This document shows, piece after piece, positions 43,510-52,759 of a stretch of DNA of 64,000 nucleotides. How positions within the stretch are numbered: the stretch's first letter is position 1; every line of letters starts with the position of its first letter. Under the pieces are notes generated by a model. That model worked only from the letters and a program-made list of their open reading frames with translations, searched no databases and was not told the DNA's origin. The translations under genes were made by a program, and so were the position numbers. Origin of the DNA: Lachnospiraceae bacterium (GTDB taxonomy: Bacteria; Bacillota; Clostridia; Lachnospirales; Lachnospiraceae). The stretch lies in assembly GCA_910575035.1 (NCBI GenBank), contig CAJTDL010000004.1, forward strand, positions 186,001 to 250,000, read 5' to 3'.

Positions 43510-44058
43510 ATGAATATCGGCAGAATTGAGATGAACTATATTCCAGTTACATATGGAGCAAAAAATGCAAATCAGAATGCAGTTTTTTCAGGCAATTTAG
43601 AAGGAGCTAATAAGCAATATGCACCAGAAAGCGTAAGTGCCGGCACAGAAGAAAATATGTCCCTTACAGAGCTTTACTATAGGATGCGGTGGGGATTGAC
43701 AGATGAAAAAGAGAAGCAAGAGCACAGCACGCCTGTACAGAAAACAGACGCCAATGAAGCAGCAGACAAGGGGCAGGCTGATTTGAAAGCAGGAAAAGTG
43801 GGCAAAACCCAGGATGAGGAAAATGAGGATGAAAAGGATGAGGAGTCAAGGACAGACACCAATATCATCGTGAAGCCAGACGGCTCTAGGGTTCTTGTGG
43901 TAACCACAACGATAGGCGATATGGAAACAACCATGAGCCTTGAGATTTCGAAGCCAACGGATATGCCAAATGGAACCTCAGAAGAGGAAAGGGGGCAGGC
44001 AGAAGGGAAGGCAGATGAAAACAGTTCTTCTAACCATGGGCAGGGCAGTGGCCAGTAA
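43510..44058 (+). CDS. hydrophilic protein of unknown function
   Basis: About 182 residues, very rich in Glu, Lys, Asp, Ser and Gly and probably largely disordered. The only folded-looking segment is NIIVKPDGSRVLVVTTTIGD. No signal peptide, membrane helix or family recognised. Similar low-complexity proteins in Clostridia are poorly understood. The ATG at 43510 has AAGGAG about 8 bases upstream; the ATG at 43504 is too close to it. The 240 bases between it and the sigma operon contain no other gene I can support. Confidence 0.55.
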   Translation: MNIGRIEMNYIPVTYGAKNANQNAVFSGNLEGANKQYAPESVSAGTEENMSLTELYYRMRWGLTDEKEKQEHSTPVQKTDANEAADKGQADLKAGKVGKTQDEENEDEKDEESRTDTNIIVKPDGSRVLVVTTTIGDMETTMSLEISKPTDMPNGTSEEERGQAEGKADENSSSNHGQGSGQ

Positions 44059-44067
44059 AAAAAGTGC

Positions 44068-44096
44068 TTGACTGTTTTGGCTATTGCAGTTATACT
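44068..44096 (+). promoter_or_regulatory. promoter upstream of the MATE gene
   Basis: TTGACT (44068-44073) and TATACT (44091-44096) with a 17-base spacer. A 100-base leader with a hairpin follows (see findings). Confidence 0.7.
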
Positions 44097-44139
44097 ATAA
44101 ATCAAAAAAGTATCTATATTTCTTGCCACCGGGTAAGGG

Positions 44140-44190
44140 CGTTTGGCGCTGAATTTCGTATCGTTAGGTCTTAGAAGATACGAAGTCCGG
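44140..44190 (+). terminator. leader hairpin with T run before the MATE frame
   Basis: TTCGTATC (about 44154-44161) pairs with GATACGAA (about 44176-44183), extended by GGCG-CTGAA / TCCGGCG, and followed by TTTTTGC. It lies between the promoter and the MATE frame and looks like an attenuator or a terminator left by a deletion. Confidence 0.5.
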
Positions 44191-44200
44191 CGTTTTTGCG

Positions 44201-45415
44201 TTGCAGGGGAGCTGGCGTTTGCAATGGGCAAAGGGGCTGACAGCCCTGAATCTGGCAATTCCTATTTACAGTTTTATTCATGGGATTGGACTAATGCTGG
44301 GCATGGGTGGCGCTACCCGGTATGCCATCCTTAAAAGCCAGGGAGAAAAGCAAAGGGCAGACAGGAATTTTACCAATACAATTTGGTTAGCTGCGGTATC
44401 TGCAGCTTTATTTATGCTGGCAGGCATATTCCTTTCTGGCTGGATTACAAGGCTTATGGGTGCGGATGCAGAGGTTTTTGCCATGACCGATACGTATTTG
44501 CGGGTGCTTTTGCTGTTCTCCCCGGCATTTGTGATGAATGAGGTGCTGGTCTGCTTTGTGCGGAATGATGGCAGCCCTAAATTATCCATGGCAGGGATGG
44601 TGGTTGGGAGCCTCTCGAATATCTTCATGGATTATATCTTGATATTCCCGATGGGATTGGGGATTTTGGGGGCAGTGCTGGCAACTGGAACCGCGCCGGT
44701 AATTAGTATGGGGATATTGTCGCTGCATTTTTTCAAGAAGAAAAACCAGTTCCATTTTGTGAAGGGGAAGCTGGAGATGGCGCAGCAGGCTTTAGCTTTG
44801 GGCGTCCCTTCCCTGGTTTCAGAGGTTTCCACCGGGATTGTGATGATTATATTTAATGGGATTATTCTGGGGCTGCGGGGAAATGTGGGAGTGGCTGCTT
44901 ATGGGATTATTGCAAACCTGTCTTTGGTCATAGTGGCAATTTATACAGGGGTTGCCCAGGGGATGCAGCCTTTGGTCAGCAGGGCCTATGGGAAGAATGA
45001 GCGGAAAGGGGAGAGGAGCCTGCTGCGTTATGCGATGGTGGCAGTGGCGGGGATTTCCTGCGCGGCCTATGCTGGGGTGCTGTTTGGGGCGGATTTTATT
45101 GTAAGGGTTTTTAACAGTGAAGGGAACACGGAGCTTCAGGGGATCGCAAATGTGGGGATGAGGATTTATTTTATGGGGGTGTTTTTTATGGGGGTGAATA
45201 TTGTTTTGGCGGTATATTTTACATCCAGGGAAAAAGTGGCGCCAGCTTATGTGATTTCACTGCTGCGGGGAATAGTGGCGATTGTGCCAGCGGCATTTTT
45301 GCTGTCGTCACTGTGGGGGATGGCAGGGGCGTGGATGGCAGCCCCAGTTACGGAAGGGATGGTGGCAGTGTTTGGGATAGCCAGCGGATTATTGGAAATA
45401 TTAAGAAAAAAGTAA
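44201..45415 (+). pseudogene. MATE-family multidrug efflux transporter, 5'-truncated
   Basis: The frame from 44201 gives up to 404 residues of a MATE exporter: GLTALNLAIPIYSFIHGIGL, then GMGGATRYAILKSQGEK, and about eleven membrane helices to the end. MATE proteins run near 450 residues, and the first helix is missing. Just upstream, a different frame reads LAFAMGKGAD and would join to LTALNL if a few bases were restored at about 44,240, next to a GCTGAC repeat. No ribosome binding site precedes the in-frame TTG at 44201. I read it as frameshifted and truncated, though a sequence-dependent start cannot be excluded. Confidence 0.6.
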
Positions 45416-45522
45416 AGAAATACCGTTTCTTTGAGGGGAGAAATGTTTTATAATGAAAATAAAAGGGGGGGAGATTCGGTTTATGAAGGACGGCAGATAA
45501 AATTCGTGAGGAGTGATACACT

Positions 45523-46131
45523 TTGCTTGGAAAAACACATATGGCAGTGGGGATTGCCGCAGCGCTGGCAGTTACCGCGCCTAAGACAATCGGGGAAATA
45601 AGTATGGCGGTGGGAATAGGGACAGTAGGCGCATTGATATCAGATATTGACGTAGAGTCGTCAGGCTCCTGCCGCAAAGCCAATGGGGTAATTTTGCTGG
45701 TGTCTGCAGTTACGGCGATACTCTTTGTGGCGGATTATTTTGGGAAAATGGATCTTCTGCGGCAGTTTTCCGGAAATGGGAGTGCAGTGCGGATACTTTT
45801 GGGGATTTTCGGCTTTGTAGGAATCTGCGTTTTTGGAAAGAAGCAGCCCCATCGCTCCTTTATGCATTCCTTCCTTGCCCTGGCATTGCTGGATGGGGCT
45901 GTTGCCTTGGCGTTCCCGCTATTTGTCCCCTATTTTACGGTTGGATTTTTATCCCATCTTGCGATAGATGCCTTTAACCAAAAAAAGGTCAGGCTGCTGT
46001 ACCCATGGAAGCCAGGATTCTGTTTGGGATGGTTTCATGCCAATGGGCTGGCGGACAGGGCATTTTGCATGGCGGGATGCGCAATATCTTTTTGGTTTCT
46101 GGCAAGAGCCCTTTTGGCGGCGTTCACATAA
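45523..46131 (+). CDS. YdjM-family membrane-bound metal-dependent hydrolase
   Basis: A 202-residue integral membrane protein of the YdjM/DUF457 family. The start MLGKTHMAVGIA has the first metal His, followed by GALISDIDVESS, PHRSFMHSFLA (the H-R-x-x-x-H motif) and GFLSHLAIDAFN. About four membrane helices. Substrate unknown; members are often listed as LexA-regulated. Starts with TTG at 45523 behind GAGGAG at 9 bases. Confidence 0.85.
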   Translation: MLGKTHMAVGIAAALAVTAPKTIGEISMAVGIGTVGALISDIDVESSGSCRKANGVILLVSAVTAILFVADYFGKMDLLRQFSGNGSAVRILLGIFGFVGICVFGKKQPHRSFMHSFLALALLDGAVALAFPLFVPYFTVGFLSHLAIDAFNQKKVRLLYPWKPGFCLGWFHANGLADRAFCMAGCAISFWFLARALLAAFT

Positions 46132-46166
46132 AAAGCAGGGAATGGGACAAACTATTTTATAGTGGA

Positions 46167-46195
46167 TTGTGCAAAAAGGCAAATTGTGGTACAAT
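46167..46195 (+). promoter_or_regulatory. degV promoter
   Basis: TTGTGC (46167-46172) and TACAAT (46190-46195), 17 bases apart. Confidence 0.65.
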
Positions 46196-46225
46196 CAGTG
46201 AGTAAAAGGAAAGGAGGAGAATCAG

Positions 46226-47098
46226 TTGGATAAGATTGCAGTCGTAACGGACAGTAACAGTGGGATTACCCAGAACCAGGCGAAGGAATATGGCGTACAC
46301 GTTTTGCCCATGCCTTTTTTTATAGATGGGGAAACATATTTTGAGGATATTGATTTAACCCAAGAGCAGTTTTATGAAAAATTGGAGGGGCAGGCAGAGA
46401 TTTCCACATCCATGCCTTCTGTAGGATCTGTGACAGAGCTGTGGGACAGCCTGCTGCAGGAGTATGATTCCATTGTGCATATTCCCATGTCCAGTGGTTT
46501 AAGCAGCTCCTGTGAGACAGCCGTCATGCTTTCCCAGGATTATGATGGGAAGGTTCAGGTGGTGAATAACCAGCGTATTTCCGTTACGCAGAAGCAGGCC
46601 GCCTTAGATGCGGCAGAAATGGCCAGGCGCGGGAAAAGCGCAGCAGAGATCAAAGATTACCTGGAGAAGACAAAGTTCGATTCCAGCATTTATATTATGG
46701 TAGACACCCTGTATTATTTGAAAAAGGGGGGCAGGATCACGCCTGCCGCGGCGGCATTGGGCACCTTGCTGAAATTAAAGCCTGTGCTCCAGATACAGGG
46801 GGAGAAGCTGGATGCCTTTGCCAAGGCCAGGACGGTGAAGCAGGCCAAGAACATTATGATTGAAGCCATAAAAAATGACTGTGCCAAGCGCTTTGGAGAT
46901 CCTTCTGGGGAGGACATGCATATTGCCATGGCTTATACGAAGGACCGAGAGGCGGTATTGGAATTTAAGGCACAGGTACAGGAGGCATTCCCCAACCATC
47001 AGATTGAGTTTGTAGACCCATTGTCATTAAGCGTGGCATGCCATATTGGGCCTGGGGCATTGGCTGTTACCTGTGCAAAGAGGCTGCCAGCAGAATAA
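46226..47098 (+). CDS. DegV-family fatty acid-binding protein
   Basis: A 290-residue DegV/FakB-type protein. It binds a fatty acid in the cytosol and can present it to a FakA kinase. VVTDSNSGI at the N-terminus, STSMPSVGSV and HIPMSSGLSSS are the loops that hold the carboxylate, and YYLKKGGRI is a further family motif. Starts with TTG at 46226 behind AAAGGAGG. No fakA lies adjacent. Confidence 0.9.
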   Translation: MDKIAVVTDSNSGITQNQAKEYGVHVLPMPFFIDGETYFEDIDLTQEQFYEKLEGQAEISTSMPSVGSVTELWDSLLQEYDSIVHIPMSSGLSSSCETAVMLSQDYDGKVQVVNNQRISVTQKQAALDAAEMARRGKSAAEIKDYLEKTKFDSSIYIMVDTLYYLKKGGRITPAAAALGTLLKLKPVLQIQGEKLDAFAKARTVKQAKNIMIEAIKNDCAKRFGDPSGEDMHIAMAYTKDREAVLEFKAQVQEAFPNHQIEFVDPLSLSVACHIGPGALAVTCAKRLPAE

Positions 47099-47123
47099 GC
47101 CGCCAGGCGGGGATAAAATATTA

Positions 47124-47149
47124 GGGGCCTGATTATTCAGGCTCCTTTT
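47124..47149. terminator. bidirectional terminator between degV and the GntR gene
   Basis: GGGGCCTGA / TCAGGCTCC around a short loop, followed by TTTT on the plus strand. It overlaps the stop codon of the leftward GntR gene. Confidence 0.65.
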
Positions 47150-47849
47150 GCGACAGCTTTTTTAATTGGTCTTCCACAACGCGGAAGTGCTTGTCAAATG
47201 CATTCATGGCAGCTGGCAAGTCTTTTTCAACCAGGGCGTTGTAAATCCCCCAGTGGGAGCGCCGGAGCAATTCTGCGCGCATACGGTTCATCAGGATTTT
47301 GGTGCGGAAGTTTTCAATGAACTGGTCCATCAGGTTATTCAGCAAGGAGCTGTATAAGATCAGGATACGGTTATGGGAAGCGTTTACCAGTATATGGTGG
47401 AAGCGCACATCCAGCTTTGCGCTTTCCCGGGAGCTCATAGGCTGGTCCATCTGCAGCAGGATCTGGTGCATTTCCTCTAATTCCTCTGGGGTTGCAGCAT
47501 TAATTGCCAGGCGGATTGCAGCATATTCATAGCCGGTGCGGATATGGAAAATTTCAGTATAGTCGATTTCCATTAATGCCATGACCATGTTGACGGATTT
47601 CATCATGTATTCCATAGGGTCGCAGCGGACATAATTGCCGCTTCCCTGGAGGCATTCGATTAATCCGGTGATTTCCAGCATATGCATGACTTCACGGATG
47701 GAATTGCGGCTGACGCCCAGCTTTTCTGCAATTTCACGTTCGGTGGGGATTTTGTCGTTTAGTTTTAATTTGCCAGATAGGATTTGGTCTGAAAAGTAGT
47801 CAAATACATATTCGTAAGTCTTCTTCCCGTTTAATTTAGGGTTGTCCAT
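47133..47849 (-). CDS. GntR/FadR-family regulator, likely lactate-responsive
   Basis: A 238-residue regulator. The N-terminal winged helix has TEREIAEKLGVSRNSIREVM and the C-terminal FCD domain has LDVRFHHILVNASHN, where Asp and His residues normally bind a metal that positions a carboxylate effector. This is the LldR/FadR-like class. It lies downstream of, and in line with, the lactate cluster, and is the best candidate to bind the ATTGGGT palindromes at the permease promoter (inference). AGAGGT precedes the ATG. Confidence 0.85.
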   Translation of the reverse strand: MDNPKLNGKKTYEYVFDYFSDQILSGKLKLNDKIPTEREIAEKLGVSRNSIREVMHMLEITGLIECLQGSGNYVRCDPMEYMMKSVNMVMALMEIDYTEIFHIRTGYEYAAIRLAINAATPEELEEMHQILLQMDQPMSSRESAKLDVRFHHILVNASHNRILILYSSLLNNLMDQFIENFRTKILMNRMRAELLRRSHWGIYNALVEKDLPAAMNAFDKHFRVVEDQLKKLSQKEPE

Positions 47850-48034
47850 GATAACCTCTGCTTTCTGTTTGGTTTGTTGGCGGTTATAAGGGGTGGGGGG
47901 AGAAATGGCTCTGTTTCTGTGGGTTTGGCGGATGGTACTGGTTTCAAGGGGGATCCTGAGAAACTATTGTAATATAATGTAAGGGGATTTGCAAGGGGAA
48001 AATGGTTTTTGGGGAGCAGCAAAATGGAAGAAGG

Positions 48035-48072
48035 AACAGCAGATTACCGTACAGGGCGGCAGATCTGCTGTT
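48035..48072. terminator. hairpin between larA-like gene and the GntR gene
   Basis: AACAGCAGAT (48035-48044) pairs perfectly with ATCTGCTGTT (48063-48072) around 18 bases. It could terminate the leftward lactate operon; the U tract on that strand is poor. The rest of the 47,850-48,220 gap holds a second small stem (CCGGC/GCCGG near 48,150) and no gene. Confidence 0.45.
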
Positions 48073-48220
48073 TCCCAAGTGAAAATAATGTATGTATTAC
48101 TCCAGCCTGCAATATATGCTGAAAGATTGGAGCCATTGTGGTGTTTTCCCGGCTTTAAGCGCCGGAAATTATGGTAATCCTGGGGGTGTCCGGTTCACCA
48201 AACCGCACTGTTAAGATGCC

Positions 48221-49513
48221 TTAAGGTGTTTCAGGCGCTTTGACCATCACAGATACGCCGTCTGGGATAATAGCTATATGGGCGTCTTTCCCTTTTTCCT
48301 TTAAGGCCATCTCCAATGCCTCGTTCACATCAGAGGCTGTCTCAAACCCCATTTCCCTTGCCATGGCACGGTATTTTTCGCACATGACATAAATGACTTT
48401 GTGGTGGATCAGGATCCGGCTTTGGATCTGGTATTCCCATTGGTCGGGCTTTGTTTGATCCTGGGGAACCCTTAAGATCCCATCCATAAGTTTTTGTGGG
48501 CTTTCACAGTCCTTTAGGGCATTGTAAAAGCCCTCGCCTCCATGGCCGTCACCGCAGTTGGATACCATAATGATAATCCCATCTTCCTTGGAAGCGGCTT
48601 CTGCGGCTGTCATGCCTTTGACAGACTGGTACATGTTCTGGTCCAGAGGATAGCCGCCATTTGTGGAGATTGCGATATCTGCAAGTTTTTTTGGAGTAAC
48701 CTGGCAGTATTGTTGGAGGAACCTGCAGCCGGCGTCGTGTGCCTGGATGGCGTCGCCAGCCACAGCATGGACTACTTTTTTGTCAGCATCAATCACCACA
48801 TTTACAATGTATTTTTGGTTGGCCATCTGGCTTGCGGCAACCATATCCCGATGGATGGGGTTGTTTTCCAAAATGCCAGTACGGCTGTAAGGCGAGTCAA
48901 TAAACATAGAGCAATGGTTCCCAAGGACAGTCACTCTGCTGGATACGCCAGGGAGTACGCTTTTGCGGCCACCGGAGAAGCCTGCGAAGAAATGGGTCTC
49001 AATAAAACCTTCGCTGACCAGAAGGTCTGCTTCGGCGGCTATTTTATTAATTAGCAGCGGTGCGCCAGAAGGGAGGGTTCCAAGGTTTGCCATGGCGTCC
49101 ATGTCGCTGCTGTCGTGGATTACGATTTTTTCTTTGTCCACGATTTCTTCCCCAAACTTATTGACAAGCTCGTCCCGGGTGGTGGGGCGGTGGAAGCCTG
49201 TGGCGATCAGCAGCGTAATGTCCGCCTGTGGGTTTCCTGTCCGTATTTCCTGCAGCATAAAAGGGAGGATATGCTTGCTGGGGACAGGCCTGGTGTGGTC
49301 GGAGCAGATAATGACCACGCGTTTTTTGCCTGTGGAAAGCTCTGCGAGGGTAGGGGAGCCAATGGGGTGTTTCATGGCTTCCAGCACAATTTCATCCTCT
49401 GTCTTTCCGGTCTTTGGCATGGATTCAATGGAAGACTCCAGAATCTCATAATCGAAAGTATCGTCCAGATGCAGCGCCATGCCTTCTCTGGAAAACGGTA
49501 ATTTTATATCCAT
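48221..49513 (-). CDS. larA: LarA-family nickel-dependent lactate racemase
   Basis: Interconverts D- and L-lactate with a nickel-pincer cofactor derived from nicotinate. The 430-residue frame has ICSDHTRPVPSKHILP (the D-H-T-R-P motif of LarA), ATGFHRPTTRDE, and GFIETHFFAGFSGGRKSVLP. The cofactor genes larB, larC and larE are not in this window. I start at the ATG at 49513 (MDIKLPFSREG), with GAGGTG 7 bases upstream. It is the last enzyme gene of the leftward lactate cluster, letting the organism use both isomers. Confidence 0.87.
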   Translation of the reverse strand: MDIKLPFSREGMALHLDDTFDYEILESSIESMPKTGKTEDEIVLEAMKHPIGSPTLAELSTGKKRVVIICSDHTRPVPSKHILPFMLQEIRTGNPQADITLLIATGFHRPTTRDELVNKFGEEIVDKEKIVIHDSSDMDAMANLGTLPSGAPLLINKIAAEADLLVSEGFIETHFFAGFSGGRKSVLPGVSSRVTVLGNHCSMFIDSPYSRTGILENNPIHRDMVAASQMANQKYIVNVVIDADKKVVHAVAGDAIQAHDAGCRFLQQYCQVTPKKLADIAISTNGGYPLDQNMYQSVKGMTAAEAASKEDGIIIMVSNCGDGHGGEGFYNALKDCESPQKLMDGILRVPQDQTKPDQWEYQIQSRILIHHKVIYVMCEKYRAMAREMGFETASDVNEALEMALKEKGKDAHIAIIPDGVSVMVKAPETP

Positions 49514-49616
49514 AATCATGCACCTCATGTAAGGTATTAAATGTGGGCAGGCGCTCTGTAAATCTGTCTTTATAGCGTATGGATGCGCCTGCCGCAATGT
49601 AGCCTGTGTTTTGTGA

Positions 49617-50759
49617 TTATTTTACGCCCATCCATCCGGAGATGACCATCATCTGCACCTCGGATGTGCCTTCGTAGATTTCTGTGATCTTGGCGTCGCG
49701 CATCATGCGCTCAATGGGGTAGTCCTTGGTATATCCATATCCGCCATAGAGCTGCAGGCAGCGGCGGGTAACGTCGGAGGCATTCCTGGAAGCTACCAGT
49801 TTTGCCATGGCGGCTTTGTGGGAGAAGTTTTCATGGTCGTCCTTGGCGCAGGCGGCCTGGTATACCAACAGCTTTGCAGCCTCGGTGTTGGCTTTCATCT
49901 GCGCCAATTCAAACTGGGTATTCTGGAACTGGGAAAGCCTGCGGCCAAACTGCTTCCTTTCCTGGACATATTTTACGGTTTCCTCAATGGCGCCCTCTGC
50001 AATGCCAAGCGCCTGCGCTGCAATGCCCACGCGGCCGCCGTCTAAGGTCATCATGGCATACTTGAAGCCTTTGCCAAGCTCGCCTACCAGGTTTTCCTTT
50101 GGCACGATACAGTCTTCGAATACTAATTCGCAGGTGGAGGAGGCGCGGATGCCCATTTTGTCCTCATGCTTTCCGATGGAGAAGCCCTGGTAGCCTTTCT
50201 CTACGATAAAGGCAGAAATGCCTTTTGTGCCCTGGGATTTGTCGGTCATAGCCAGCACAAAGAATACATCAGCAGCCCCTGCATTTGTGATAAAGATCTT
50301 GGAGCCGTTCAGTACCCAGTGGTCCCCTGCGTCCACAGCCACAGTCTGCTGGCCGGAAGCGTCTGTCCCTGCATTTGGCTCTGTCAGGGCGAAAGCGCCA
50401 AGCCATTCCCCAGAGCATAGCTTCGGGAGGTATTTTTTCTTCTGTTCCTCAGAGCCGAACTGGTAAATGGGGGTGCAGCAGAGGGAGGTGTGGGCTGACA
50501 CGATTACGCCAGTGGTTGCGCAGTATTTGCTCAATTCCTCCACGGTCTGGATATAAGCCAAGGTATCCATGCCAGATCCGCCGTATTCCTCTGGGAATGG
50601 GATCCCTAAAAGCCCCATTTCTGCCATTTGCTTTACATTGTCCATGGGAAATTCCTCTGTCTGGTCAATGGTGGCTGCTAAAGGCTTTACGTCATTGACT
50701 GCAAATTCGTGTACCATGTCTAAAATATCCTGATGTATTTCGTCTTGTTTAAAATCCAT
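49617..50759 (-). CDS. acyl-CoA dehydrogenase (short-chain/butyryl-CoA type)
   Basis: A 380-residue FAD enzyme that oxidises an acyl-CoA or, with Etf, runs in the reductive direction. FALTEPNAGTDASGQQT and GSKIFITNAG line the FAD site, and IYEGTSEVQ near the C-terminus carries the catalytic Glu of the short-chain class. Sits between larA and etfA in the lactate cluster, GGAGG upstream. Its presence suggests that Etf reduced by lactate oxidation, or a separate Etf pool, is coupled to crotonyl- or acrylyl-CoA chemistry; which substrate is not shown by sequence. Confidence 0.9.
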   Translation of the reverse strand: MDFKQDEIHQDILDMVHEFAVNDVKPLAATIDQTEEFPMDNVKQMAEMGLLGIPFPEEYGGSGMDTLAYIQTVEELSKYCATTGVIVSAHTSLCCTPIYQFGSEEQKKKYLPKLCSGEWLGAFALTEPNAGTDASGQQTVAVDAGDHWVLNGSKIFITNAGAADVFFVLAMTDKSQGTKGISAFIVEKGYQGFSIGKHEDKMGIRASSTCELVFEDCIVPKENLVGELGKGFKYAMMTLDGGRVGIAAQALGIAEGAIEETVKYVQERKQFGRRLSQFQNTQFELAQMKANTEAAKLLVYQAACAKDDHENFSHKAAMAKLVASRNASDVTRRCLQLYGGYGYTKDYPIERMMRDAKITEIYEGTSEVQMMVISGWMGVK

Positions 50760-50846
50760 ATTGAATCCTCCATTTTAAAGGTATAGTTATTGATGTTTCA
50801 TTGGTGTTTATAGTTCTTTCATTGCGCCTGGAAAAGGGTGGCGCCC

Positions 50847-51854
50847 TTATGCTTTCCGTGCTTTAAATGCAGCCGTTAATGCAGGAACCACTTCGTTCAG
50901 GTTCCCTACGATCCCATAATCCGCCACATCGAAGATGGGGGCGTCTTCATCCTTATTGACTGCAATGACAGTATCTGCCCCGGAAATGCCGGCTAAATGC
51001 TGGATTGCCCCGGAAATGCCGATTGCAAAGTAAATTTTGGGAGCCACTGTTTTCCCGGATTGCCCAACCTGGTGCGCATGGGGCATCCAGCCTGCATCCA
51101 CAACGGCGCGGCTGCACCCTACGGTTGCGCCAAGCTCTGCGGCTAGTTCATGCAGCAGCTTAAAGTTCTCCTCTGACCCAACGCCCCGGCCGCCGGACAC
51201 AATAATGTCTGCTTCTTCCAGGTTAATGGATTCGGCCACTTCCTTCACGCGCTCTACCAGCTTTGTGCGGATTTCCTCTGGCGCAACCGCAATATCTTCT
51301 TTTAGGATCTCGCCTGTGCGGCTTTCATCATAGGCCCCTTTTTTGAATACGGCAGGCCTTACCGTTCCCATTTGCGGGCGGTGGTCCGGGCACATAATGG
51401 TAGCCATCAGGTTTCCGCCAAAGGTGGGGCGGGTCCATGCAATGTTTCCGGTTTCTTCATCTATGTCGATGGCCGTGCAGTCGGCGGTCAGGCCTGTTTT
51501 CAGGCGGCAGGATACGCGGGGGCCCATATCGCGCCCATTATTGGTAGCGCCGATCATAAGCGTTTCTGGCTTATATTTTTCCACTAAGGTAACCAATGCT
51601 TTTGTAAATGCATCCGTTGTATAGTATTCATATTCCGGCCCGTCTACGATAATGGCGGAATCCGCCCCGTAGCAGATCGCATCCTTTGCCACGCCTTCGA
51701 TATCCTTGCCAATTACCACTGCCACTAATGCGCAGCCTTTTTGTTCTGCCAGGGGCTTTGCCACATTCAGCAGCTCATATCCGACATTTTTTGCCTTTCC
51801 GCATTCTGTCTCAATGAACACCCATATATTTTTATAATCATTCAGATTGCCCAT
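50847..51854 (-). CDS. etfA: electron transfer flavoprotein alpha subunit
   Basis: A 335-residue EtfA. The C-terminal FAD domain is clear: [52 protein letters not shown] and GAIQHLAG. The N-terminus begins directly with the Etf fold ([11 protein letters not shown] start); there is no ferredoxin-like Cys cluster ahead of it, unlike the LctC of Acetobacterium woodii as I recall it. Forms a heterodimer with EtfB, 13 bases upstream in the operon. Confidence 0.94.
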   Translation of the reverse strand: MGNLNDYKNIWVFIETECGKAKNVGYELLNVAKPLAEQKGCALVAVVIGKDIEGVAKDAICYGADSAIIVDGPEYEYYTTDAFTKALVTLVEKYKPETLMIGATNNGRDMGPRVSCRLKTGLTADCTAIDIDEETGNIAWTRPTFGGNLMATIMCPDHRPQMGTVRPAVFKKGAYDESRTGEILKEDIAVAPEEIRTKLVERVKEVAESINLEEADIIVSGGRGVGSEENFKLLHELAAELGATVGCSRAVVDAGWMPHAHQVGQSGKTVAPKIYFAIGISGAIQHLAGISGADTVIAVNKDEDAPIFDVADYGIVGNLNEVVPALTAAFKARKA

Positions 51855-51867
51855 ATTCGATTCCTCC

Positions 51868-52671
51868 TTATAAAAGCTTTGCTTCTTCCATCAATTTCAC
51901 AACTTCGTTGGCTGCGTCCGCTGCTTCCATCCCCGTCAGCTTCACCCCGTTTTTCTCCCTGACGGGCGTATAAGTTTTCTTTACCCTGGTAGGGGAGCCC
52001 TTCAGCCCGCAAAATGCCAGGTCAATGGCTGGGATGTCTTCTTCGGTCAATACAGGGATCTCTTTTTTCTTAGCAGCCATTTTGCTTTTGATGGTAGGAT
52101 AGCGGGGCTCATAAGGCAGCTTCACGACTGTCACCACTGCCGGAAGGGTGGTGGAGATCATATCATATCCGGCGTCATATTCCCGCTTTACTTGGATTTC
52201 CCCATCTTTTTCCAGAATGTCCAAAGCATAGGTAATCTGCGGCAAGCCTAAATGCTCTGCAATCTCCGGCCCCACCTGTGCGGTGTCCCCGTCGGTGGCC
52301 TGTTTTCCGCAAAGGATCAGGTCAAATTTCAGCCCTTCCTTTTCTTCGATTGCCTTAATTGCTTCCGAAAGTATATAACTGGTGGCAAGGGTATCGGAAC
52401 CACCAAAATTCCTGCTGGAGATCAAATAGCCCCCGTCAGCCCCAACGGCAAGGCAGGATTTGATCGCTTCTTTCGCCTGCTCCGGCCCCATGGAAATGAC
52501 AATTAATTTCCCGCCAGATGCTTCCTTCAGGCGCACTCCAACCTCCTGCGCATAAGTGTCAAAAGGATTCACAATACTGGGAACTCCTTTTCGGATCAAA
52601 GTATGTGTTTCGGGATCTACCTTGATCTCATTCGTATCAGGCACTTGTTTCATACATACACAAATATTCAT
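51868..52671 (-). CDS. etfB: electron transfer flavoprotein beta subunit
   Basis: A 267-residue EtfB starting MNICVCMKQVPDTNEIKVDP, which is the family N-terminus, with CGKQATDGDTAQVGPEIAEH as the nucleotide-binding signature. In confurcating Etfs this subunit binds a second FAD; the sequence alone does not prove confurcation here. AGGAGG lies before the ATG. Between the lactate dehydrogenase and etfA. Confidence 0.94.
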   Translation of the reverse strand: MNICVCMKQVPDTNEIKVDPETHTLIRKGVPSIVNPFDTYAQEVGVRLKEASGGKLIVISMGPEQAKEAIKSCLAVGADGGYLISSRNFGGSDTLATSYILSEAIKAIEEKEGLKFDLILCGKQATDGDTAQVGPEIAEHLGLPQITYALDILEKDGEIQVKREYDAGYDMISTTLPAVVTVVKLPYEPRYPTIKSKMAAKKKEIPVLTEEDIPAIDLAFCGLKGSPTRVKKTYTPVREKNGVKLTGMEAADAANEVVKLMEEAKLL

Positions 52672-52759
52672 AAAATTTCCTCCTAAATTTTTTTGTGTGC
52701 TAAGTTAATCAGTAGAAAATAGATTAAATACAAGGATATTTCATTGTAAGGATATTTCA

